From assembly GCF_000004075.3 (NCBI RefSeq), contig NC_026659.2, positions 11,601,473 through 11,665,472 on the forward strand: a stretch of DNA of 64,000 nt, in the 5' to 3' direction. How positions within the stretch are numbered: the first letter of the stretch is position 1; each line of letters begins with the position of its first letter. Of the stretch, positions 55,721 to 64,000 are shown one piece after another. Origin of the DNA: Cucumis sativus (lineage: Eukaryota > Streptophyta > Magnoliopsida > Cucurbitales > Cucurbitaceae). Both the position numbers and the translations under genes were made by a program. The notes under the pieces are model-generated. The model was not told the DNA's origin, ran no database searches, and was given only the letters and a program-made list of their open reading frames with translations.

Positions 55721-57099
55721 TCTAAGCCTCAACCTTCATTTATTGATATTAGTCTTTGTACTTGAAATTTTTGGTTCGGGAGTCATTGTAGAATTTTGGG
55801 AGGAAGTTCGATATTGATGTTGTGTATTTTGGGGGAGCCTAAATATAGTGAATGGGAGGGGATCTCATTCTTAGGGGAAGCCTAAGCATATTGTGTCGAG
55901 GGTCGGGGATCTCATACAACGCTTGAAGCAACTTATGAAAATGAGAAGAGTTCAAACTTAGGATGAGCCTAAGTTGACACGTTGATGAGCAAGCTATACA
56001 TGAATCGTTGAAGAGAGAGTTTGTCAAATAAGTACTTTTTTTGTAATTGCTAAACTCTTTGTATAGTGAAGTATCATTCCATCGGGCACATTGTACCTTG
56101 GATGTACGTTATTATTTTGTATCCAATTAGATTATCAAATAAGAAAATTGCATCAGATGATAATAATTTTTTTTTTAAAAAAATAGCCCATAGCACCTCT
56201 TTTTTGCATATTGTGAATATGGCAAGTATGACAAGTAATTATCATATGGTAATAAGACGGATATCAAACGATTATTGGAAGACTATTAGAGGGTTATCAC
56301 TTCTAAATTTTTTACTTTTGCAAATTTAGAAATTGTTGTGACTTGACCTTTATTATCATAATTTTTTTTTTTGCTATTTTTGCAGAAGTCCCTATCAAAT
56401 ATTTATGTCATTATTTTTATGTCATTATTTTTCTACTTACTCACGTAATAGCGTTATTGTTGGATATATTGTTGTGTCATTATGCTTGACATTTTGTGTG
56501 CTATCAGATCCACCTACTGTTTTTTTCAACCTACTTTAAAAAAATTTGGTTGTGTTATTTTAATTTAATCTCTTTTAATCCTTTGATGATTTAAGTACTT
56601 AAATGAAAAAATGTATCGATGGCTCAATTTTTGTTCTCTAGAATAAGAAGTTGAAAACACCTTATTAGCTGAAGGCGGATGATTCATTTCAACAAGATCT
56701 AATTAAGTTTTGAACGGTCGTTACGTTGTATAAGTATCATTGCCATCCTATAATAGTCTTCAACAATCATTTATCCAAATGAAAAGAAGAATAGAGAAAA
56801 ATGTTAAAGCGAACCCTAAATCCCAACGTGGGTAAGAAGAGATTCAAGAATGTTGTTCTAATGCATGCCATATTACACAATATGTAAACAAATGAAATCT
56901 TATTCAATATTTATTTAGGGAGAAGTATTCTCACTAGTTTAAATATACAAGATGAACAAAATATATAATAACAAACTATAGTATACAGATTAACAAATAT
57001 GGTTAATCAAACAAAGATTAAGACATAATTCCACACATTATTGAACTCGAGGGGGAAAAATACATAGAGATCAGAACCATCACTTGCATTATTTGAACT
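55721..57099. other. Retroelement remains and AT-rich intergenic DNA
   Basis: 55800-56050 carries gggggagcctaa phrases like those at 42370-42500, suggesting Sirevirus-type Copia remains. 56060-57099 is AT-rich without a supported gene, and should include the 3' flank of the PCR gene that ends at 57100. Confidence 0.35.
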
Positions 57100-59251
57100 T
57101 CAACGTTTCATTTGTCCTGGGACAGTAGGTGGGATCTCTATTCCCTTGTTTCCTCTCTGCATATTTTCTTGCCAACCTAAGCGTAGAACACTCGATCAAT
57201 CTATGATCATATTTTAAAAAAGAAAAACACATGTAAAAGAGAGTAGAGAACATACCGATATGCATGTTGAAACCTCGGTTTTGAAGCTCACGATACTCTT
57301 GACACATAGCACAACTCCAACACCAACAATGAACGCAACAATCGTTGCATGGTGTTTCTTTAAGATTGTATTTTTTCCTCAATCGAGATCGATACGAACA
57401 AGTGTAAAGGCAAATGCAGGGTGTAAAGGTAGCAATTAGACAAAAGATTAATCCGTTACCAAAACAAGCTGCATCCACAACACATAAACAATTACATATG
57501 TCGTCATTTTCAATTCCAAATCCTAACATATACCTCATTCTATGTTTAATAATAATTTATTTCACTTCCCCGATTTTTCGTTTTTAAAATTAAGCTAGAA
57601 CTACGAAAATTTGGAATTTTTAAATATTTTAAGATATTTTTCTATATTTGAAAACAACCTATCACATTCACCTCTCTCAATTTTACTATGAAATAGAAAA
57701 TAAAATAAGAGATAATGGATTTAGAATTGAAAGGTAAAAAAGATATTTTGAATGTTGGTTAATTTACCCTTTAATTTTATTTAACAAATGAAAAAAATAG
57801 GAAAATGTGATAAAGGAGGGAGAAAAATAAATTTTAAAATTATTGTTTTTTAGTACAAATTTCGAAATCAATTTTACCGTTTTTAAAATTTATTTTTTCA
57901 AAACGTTTTAAAATTAAAAAACAGGAAAAAAAAATTACAAATCCAATAGAAACCTATTCTTAGAAAAAAAAACCAAAAACCAATAATCAATTATCAAAAT
58001 GACTCTTAAGGAATATAGTGGACATAAAATTGAAATTGTAGGAATGTTATATTAGATATATTATAAATAAAATTAAAAATTTAAGCCATTTTTGATCAAA
58101 TAAACACGAACTTAAAAGTTCAAAAACACTAAATTTGTAATTTAAAAAAAATGAGAAAAGAAATAAATATTTGGTTTAGAATTTCTTTATCATTATAAAT
58201 TGTTTAGAATATTATGTATGTTTATAATTTTGTTAAAGAGTAGGTTTAGTATACAAGTTGGTTAAAAAATGGTTTAAAATATGAGCATACAAGTTGATCC
58301 TTCATCTATGATCTCTGAGGCTTGCCCAAATGGCACACATGGACACCATGCTGTACAGCAACCTAATATTATGAAAGATAAAAGATAGTTAAAGTTAGGG
58401 TAATTATAAAGAAAGCATCAAAATGAAATATTAAATATACTTCTAAATTTAGCCACCATATGGTCAATCATTTTATTTTATTTTATCTTTTCCTTTCCCC
58501 TTCTCCATTTTCAATCCTTTTATTTTTCCCGTTCATTAATTTCTCTCCTTTTTCTTTCGTTCTGCTTTTTCGATCTTTCTTTCTTTCATTTTCATTTTTC
58601 TTTACTTTCCTGCCAATTTCTTTTTCTTTTATTTCTTCTCCTAATTATTCCTTCTTTCTTTCTCTTCTATTTTCTTCTTCTCATTGCCCCTAACTACTTC
58701 TTTTTAATCTTTTTTTCTAGTTCCTCTATATATACCAACTCCAGCTCTCATCTTTTTCTTTGTTCTCTTGTTTTTTCCTCATCAACTTATCCCACATACA
58801 ATACCAACAATAATCGACTAGTTGGTTAATTGGCTAGTTGTTATTGCTACCTTCATCAAAACTGACAAGTATTGATAGACAATACATCAATCAATAATCA
58901 TCTTTGTTGCTAACGTAGCTCAAAGCAAGTATTCGATCATACACAAATATATTCCTTCTTATTGTTCATTGGTTTTGAGATATAACATCACATATATATG
59001 CAATACATCTCAAGGAAATGATTCCAAAACACCCAACAAAAAATGTAAAAACCACTGTTTTAAAATGAAGCTGACATAACTCGTCAAAAATCCTTCCTAA
59101 ACATGTTCATTATAGATAGAAATAACAAGAAGAGAGAGAGATCAGAGAGAGAGAATTTACATGATCCCATGTCGGAGAAGCAATCACAGAGGCCGCTGGA
59201 CCATGGCGACTCGTTTCCGGAGTTGTTCAGAAAACCATCGTCGCTGCCCAT
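57100..59251 (-). CDS. PLANT CADMIUM RESISTANCE-like PLAC8 protein
   Basis: Four exons on the minus strand (59251-59161, 58362-58291, 57468-57256, 57176-57100), all with GT/AG borders and consistent phase, give 150 residues. Members of this family are small Cys-rich plasma-membrane proteins linked to cadmium or zinc efflux and to organ size. The N-terminus has the WSSGLCDCF motif, then a CCTAWCPC cluster near residues 31-38. A hydrophobic segment (about 62-80) follows, then [20 protein letters not shown] and the RELQNRGF signature. The C-terminus is short and polar and ends GQMKR. One change is seen in the core: CPCVPFGQ where CPCVTFGQ is usual. Length is typical. A TATA box lies 83 bases upstream. 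It looks functional and is one of two intact host genes here. Which PCR/FWL subgroup it belongs to is not resolved. Confidence 0.9.
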
Positions 59252-59333
59252 CTTTTAATATTTCAAACAACTAAACCAATACTTAACTAACTTTAAGACA
59301 CAATTGTGGCCTGTGAAGTTCTTCTATACTCCA

Positions 59334-59340
59334 ATTTATA
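59334..59340 (-). promoter_or_regulatory. TATA box of the PCR-like gene
   Basis: On the minus strand CACTATAAATTGG lies 83 bases before the ATG at 59251, a normal distance for a short plant leader. Confidence 0.6.
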
Positions 59341-59344
59341 GTGA

Positions 59345-61423
59345 TTTTTCAAAGAGAATGAAGATGTAGAGAACACAGTTTTTTAAAAGTTCAAATACAA
59401 GACTTGGTCTACATGCATGTGCCAAATATTAATTTCAAGTGAAATAGAAAATGTAAATGTCGACTAACCGTTAAGTAAGCTCACATCAAATGATGCTATT
59501 AAATATGTTTTACGTATGGGAGCTGATTTTTCTTTTTCCCTAGAGTTGACTCCTTTTGTGTAGACTTCTATAGTAGATATTAATCTTGAGGGTATTCTTT
59601 AATTTTTATCTATCGACTTGTTTATCATTTATGTACATGCAGATATGAGATTTGATCTTTTAGTTTAAGTTAGGTGATCATCAACTAATTTCAACTTTAC
59701 TTAGAGATAACAACCATTTTCATCAAATTAATTTCAAAGTTTAAAAACCTAATAACAAATTAATTAAGTAAAATAAAATAAAAATTTGTTGCTTTCTTTA
59801 TTTTGTGCAATCAAGGGTTTTAAAGAAAAGCCAAATTTTCAAATAATAATGCTGATAACTATATTTCATTTTTTTTTTTAAATATTAAATTTATTTTATC
59901 TAATTTCTAACTACAGAAGTTGAATTTTTAGCTATATTTCAGAAACGAAAACTTTTTTTTCTTCAATAAATGACTTGATTTTTTAAAATATTGAAATGAT
60001 CATTTACTTGGTCTATTATTTTCAAAAGCTTGCTATTACTTTTAGAAAATTGGCTAATTTGAAATGAACCTATAACAAAATGATGAGAGTACACAGAAAC
60101 AAAATTTTGTAACATTAAAAAATAAATGGTTATGGAATTGTTTTCTACCATCCAAAAAGCTTTTAAAGGGACAAATCAACATATCACTCTACTTTGTTGT
60201 TTAAAATCGAAGGAAAAATAATGCAGATTTTATTCGTTCAAAGTTTTTTTCTATTCAAATTTTTTATTTGGTTGTTATTTTAATTTTAGAAAATATTTTA
60301 TTTGTTTAATGAATTTTAAAAAGAATAAATAGGTGGGTTTAGTTACACATGTCATGGCTAATTAATTTAGTGGATAGATGTTGATGGCAAAATGGGTTGA
60401 GAAAAAAACTAAGTATTGGTTTAATTTTCTGTCTCCTCTCTCCACAATGATTTTTGGTCCATCCCAATTCCCAACGCATCCTCAACAACATGGATCAAAC
60501 GATTTGGGGACTAATTGTAGAAACTTAAGAGTAGATATTTGTAAATTGGAGGTTAAAAATATATTTGTACAAAGTATTATTATAGCAAGTTGGATCCCCC
60601 CATGACTGCAGCCCCAATAGTTTAATATACATAGAATTAGGCAAACTTTGAACAAGTTATTGTTATTTCCAAAATAATAATAATAATAATAAAACAGGTG
60701 GGAGATAAGAAAGACGTACGAACAAATTATGAAATCCAATATATATGGTGAATAAGAATAATTTTTTATATTTTATTATTATTATTTGAATGTTGGATAT
60801 GAAAATTGAGTTTTATAAGCCTTATTGGGTATTTGGATTTTTATATTTATTTATTTATTCATTGTAACAACTAGTCTTATTAAAAAAAATGAATGAAGAG
60901 GTTAATTATGGGGTATATTGAATTTGGATAGTTGTTTTGGGAAATAGTAAATCTTCCTTTATGTATAAAACATTAGCCACCCACGATTTTGTTGAGCACT
61001 TCAATGTTTCTTTCTTTTCTTTTCTTTTTAAAATTTTTTTCCCGTCAAAAGGTTGGAAAAGTAATAATCTAGAGGCTGCTTCTAATTGTTCCATCTCAAG
61101 TTAGTATGAAACTATGAAAGGATTGGAGTTGGAGAGACGTCCGTGGCAAGCAAGAAATGCAAACTAAGGGCTGCTTGTTAATTACTAGAACTATTTAGAA
61201 AATAGGTGATGTGGATTGAACAAAATACGATATGGTCAACCACCATTTATATTTTATTTGTAAAACACAGGTGGCTTTAATTTTATCTCAATTTTGCTTT
61301 TTCTAGGCAGCCTTCTACGTATTCCAACTTGTTCTATTTAACTAAAATATAATGTGTTCTCATTGGGGATTGTATAATAATTCCCATAACTTTATTCACT
61401 TCTTAAAAAAAGATTCAACAACC
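59345..61423. other. Intergenic region between the two host genes
   Basis: AT-rich, no gene supported. 60620-61000 is the better-preserved partner of the duplicate at 42960-43440 and is probably the distal promoter of the inhibitor gene. (AATAAT)n-type triplet runs occur at about 60677-60692. Confidence 0.4.
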
Positions 61424-61430
61424 AAATTGG

Positions 61431-61439
61431 ATATAAATA
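61431..61439 (+). promoter_or_regulatory. TATA box of the inhibitor gene
   Basis: ATATAAATA lies 85-93 bases before ATG 61524, in the expected place for a plant core promoter. Confidence 0.65.
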
Positions 61440-61523
61440 TCAGCAGAGGCTATACATTATTTATCAAACCATCTCATTCATAACCTTCAAGGGAAAAAAA
61501 GAAAAGAAAAAAGAATTGAAGAT

Positions 61524-61858
61524 ATGGCTGAAGAAAAGATTGTTTTTCCTTCGTCAGGTTAGAAAGGCTCCTTCCCAGTTTGGGATTTTTCTTCTCCCTT
61601 CAGTTTCTCTTCTTAAAACTTTGAATCATTATTAGTCTTTTATAATTGAATTGAATTTACGTAGGTAAATCGTCGTGGCCGGAACTGGTATTCGTGAAAT
61701 CTTCGGTTGCAGTGCATTGGATAGAAAGAGATCGACCTGATGTGAAGCCAGTTGTGCTGTTAGCTGGATCTCCCGTTACCGAAGATTTAAGGCCAAATCG
61801 AGTTCGTATTTTTGTTAATATGAACGATAGGGTTGTTGAAGTTCCTAGAACTGGTTGA
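61524..61858 (+). CDS. Potato inhibitor I family serine protease inhibitor
   Basis: Two exons (61524-61557 and 61665-61858; the 107-base intron splits a Gly codon) give 75 residues. It starts MAEEKIVFPS and has the family signature GKSSWPELV, then VHWIERDRPDVK and the binding loop GSPVTEDLRPNRVRIFV, ending VVEVPRTG. Family members block serine endopeptidases through this exposed loop and serve in wound and pathogen defence or in seeds and phloem. By alignment with chymotrypsin inhibitor 2 the P1 residue is Glu (VT-E-D), which suggests action on acidic-specific proteases, as in the bitter-gourd Glu-protease inhibitor, not trypsin. No cysteine and no signal peptide, so likely cytosolic. Length is normal. 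AATAAA follows directly after the stop. Looks functional. Confidence 0.92.
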
Positions 61859-61981
61859 ATAAATATAATTAAAAATATATATATTTGGAATTACAATTAA
61901 GATAATGTAATAATAAAGGTAGAATCTAGATTTCTACCCTCTTTTAAATAAACTATTATTTTTAAATAACTTAAAATAGGA

Positions 61982-62143
61982 TGCATACGACCAAATCTTC
62001 CTTTGCAATACGTCTTATCCAAAGAGATAATCCTAATGTGAAGAAAATCGTTGGGCTACATCTGTCTAGATAGAACTCCAATTATGACTTAAAGAAATAA
62101 GACTTCAACCACTTCGTATTTTTGTTAATATCAACAATAAGGG
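61982..62143 (+). pseudogene. Potato inhibitor I pseudogene
   Basis: About 120 bases after the intact gene, the sequence reads TTKSSFAIRLIQRDNPNVKKIVGL in one frame. After a shift it reads LRIFVNINNKG, matching the GKSSW..., IERDRPDVK and RIFVNMND parts of the neighbour. The reactive loop is garbled, the stretch before AIRL is shortened, and stops intervene. The copy ends exactly where an LTR begins (TGTAACGACTC, 62144). It is therefore a tandem duplicate, broken and then cut off by a retroelement. Confidence 0.8.
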
Positions 62144-63620
62144 TGTAACGACTCAACCTTTTGGACTGAGCTGAACTCATTACTTTAACACAAAGACACT
62201 TCGTCTTTTAAATGCAAAATATCGTAAAATCTGTTTAAAGCAAATAGACAATAAAGAAGCTTTATTCGGACCCTATTTCAAACGAAAACGAAGGTACAAA
62301 AGTATCGTTTTTAAAGTCATCAAAAAACAAACTGTTGTTCTAAACATGAAACTCATTCCCATCATTAAGACTTAAGAAAAATGGTAAAACATTAAAAAAA
62401 ATTGTAACAGGAAGCATTTTTGAAGGAGTGTTCCCATATGGCGATCATGAGTCCTTCTTGCTCCTCACCGGTCTACCTCTCGTGTTACCTTTTCCTGAAA
62501 AAGTTAAACATGAAATTGTGTATAAAATATACCCAACAAGAGATATACTACTAGTCTCGTTAGTGGTAAAAACAGTTAACTTCCTATTAGGAGGTACTCT
62601 GCACCATAACAGTCTTGTGATCCCGTAGGATACACGTCAATCAATCTAGTGATCCTGAAGGATGTACATATCAGTGTAGTGATCTCGAATAATGTACACA
62701 TCAGTCTTAGTGATCTCGAAGGATGCACACATCAGTCTAGTGATCCCGAAGGATACACTCATCAGTCTAATGATCCCGAATGATGCATAAGTGGTGATTT
62801 CGTTGGACACCGTCCAAGGTACACTACCCCATAGATAAAGTTAACAGTTTTTCCCCAATTCAATTCAAATAGTTCATAACTGTCACATCAAAGTACAATT
62901 AAAACTATCAACATTACTCATTCTCTACACATAGCCAGTAAAAAATATACACACTAGTGCATATCACAGCTGAGTCATCAAACAACACATTCAAATGTAC
63001 ATAACAGTCAAGTCGATCATCTCATCTCAGGTTAGTGTAATCCATTAACACATTCAAATCTACATATAAGTCGTCCATCCATTTCAACTTCAATATAGGG
63101 TCCGGTAGGAGAAATCCATTACCTTAACTTTACCTAAGCTCCTTGATCGAACTAAAGTCCAACAAACCAAACCTAAACATAAAGATAAGAATTAAACTCA
63201 ACGTGAATTCCACAACTTACCCAAGTAAATGGAGAATTGAACTCCAAACCAACTTGTCATAATTTATCCAAGAACTCGAGCACTACTTCTAACACCTTCA
63301 AGGACCAAACGATAACCCAACCAATTATTCCAACATCAACTCTTAAAAATATCTATGAAAACAACCACAAAACCCATAATTTATCTCCTTACCACAAAAT
63401 GACTCGAGTGGTTGCAAGAAAATGGAGAAAGCTAGTTGGCAGCTCTGCTTGGAAAGCAACTCGGTGCGCACGGCTAAGGGAAACAAACAGTTGGCTCGAA
63501 CGAATGTTTCAGTTTAGATTGACGGAGAAGACCGGCTCGGGTTGTATGGTGACTGGCCCACAAACAGAACACGTGACTAAAAGGGGCATGTAATGCACAC
63601 GGCTTGGGATACTTAACCGG
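62144..63620 (-). mobile_element. Gypsy LTR (family 1, copy 4) with minisatellite
   Basis: It begins TGTAACGACTC, the inverted family-1 end. The block 62410-62600 matches copy 2 in reverse, including its ggcaaaggtaacacgagg-like segment. At 62620-62800 there is a 34-base tandem repeat (gatcccgaaggatgcacacatcagtctagt), about five units. The right boundary is a guess. The 118-codon frame at 63237-63593 shows no domain and is regarded as LTR sequence. No internal coding region is seen. Confidence 0.6.
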
Positions 63621-64000
63621 TGCACTTTTATCTTTATTTTACTTCTTTCTTTTTTTTGTGCAAAGTGAATTGACTATATCTTTTTCTTTTTGTCTTTCTC
63701 TTTGTCAAAATTGTGCAAAAAAAAAAAGAAAAATAGTGGTGAAATACCAAGTCGTCCAATATGTCAATGCATTCATCTTTTGAATCTAAGTTTGATGAGC
63801 TAAGCAATGTTCTTAAATGGGCTGAAGCAATGGAACAAAAATTTGGGGATAGTATAAACAGTTTTTCTCAAGTATTAGTATTATCCAGGTGCTAGCTCTC
63901 TTTTACACAAAATGATTTAGCGAAACTAAAGATGATCTTAGAGGCATTTACACATCAATGGAGATTCATGTTTTCGAAGATGTATGGATATATAGCAGAG
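63621..64000 (+). other. Unassigned window end
   Basis: A short frame from 63761 (MSMHSSFESKFDELSNVLKW...) runs about 43 codons and could be an exon or a gag-like start that continues past the window. No family is recognised. Confidence 0.2.

Noticed and set aside
58460-58693. 77-codon Phe/Ser-rich ORF
   Set aside because: It lies in a pyrimidine-rich stretch of intron 1 of the PCR-like gene, on the opposite strand.

Overview
The window is plant nuclear DNA, most likely from a cucurbit such as melon or cucumber. It is AT-rich, with spliced genes that use GT/AG introns, a potato-inhibitor-I gene, a PLANT CADMIUM RESISTANCE gene, and a Mutator-like element of the ULP1-carrying kind known from melon. 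Species is an inference; no organism-specific marker was tested. Most of the window is transposable-element sequence. Only two host protein genes look intact, both near the right end.

Layout. 1-7360: old Ty3/gypsy and Copia remains. 7361-16030: a complete Mutator-like element (MULE) with 116-bp terminal inverted repeats identical base for base and a perfect 9-bp target duplication. It carries an open 806-codon MURA transposase on the + strand and, convergent to it, a 7-exon ULP1-type SUMO-protease gene that is open except for one in-frame TGA. 16031-20000: flank, a small charged ORF, and a solo LTR (17455-19440) nested in an older LTR. 21323-26530: a tandem array of about 16 tRNA-Ile(AAU) genes and relics, with well-formed copies on the left and decayed ones on the right. 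26750-30260: more gypsy LTR and gag remains. 31109-34724: a hAT element with an 8-bp target duplication and a broken BED/DUF659 transposase. 37307-38168: two exons of a fimbrin (actin-bundling) gene with one frameshift.

39480-45950: a CACTA-like end, LTR copies with internal minisatellites, a Copia remnant, a second copy of the inhibitor gene's upstream region, and a palindromic AT-rich repeat. 45955-55090: an old minus-strand LTR split by a 4.7-kb CACTA element (46202-50885, TSD ACC) and by a 2.8-kb solo LTR (51145-53952, TSD CAAAT). 57100-59251: an intact 4-exon PLAC8/PCR gene. 61524-61858: an intact 2-exon potato-inhibitor-I gene, followed at once by an inhibitor pseudogene cut off by an LTR.

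How the parts relate. MURA and the MULE termini make a plausibly mobile unit, with the ULP1 gene as a family-typical passenger. The tRNA array is a locally amplified isoleucine tRNA locus. The inhibitor gene, its adjacent pseudogene and the duplicated upstream block 18 kb away suggest a small inhibitor cluster broken up by retroelements. Exon boundaries were placed by eye from splice consensus and protein-family similarity; no search was run.
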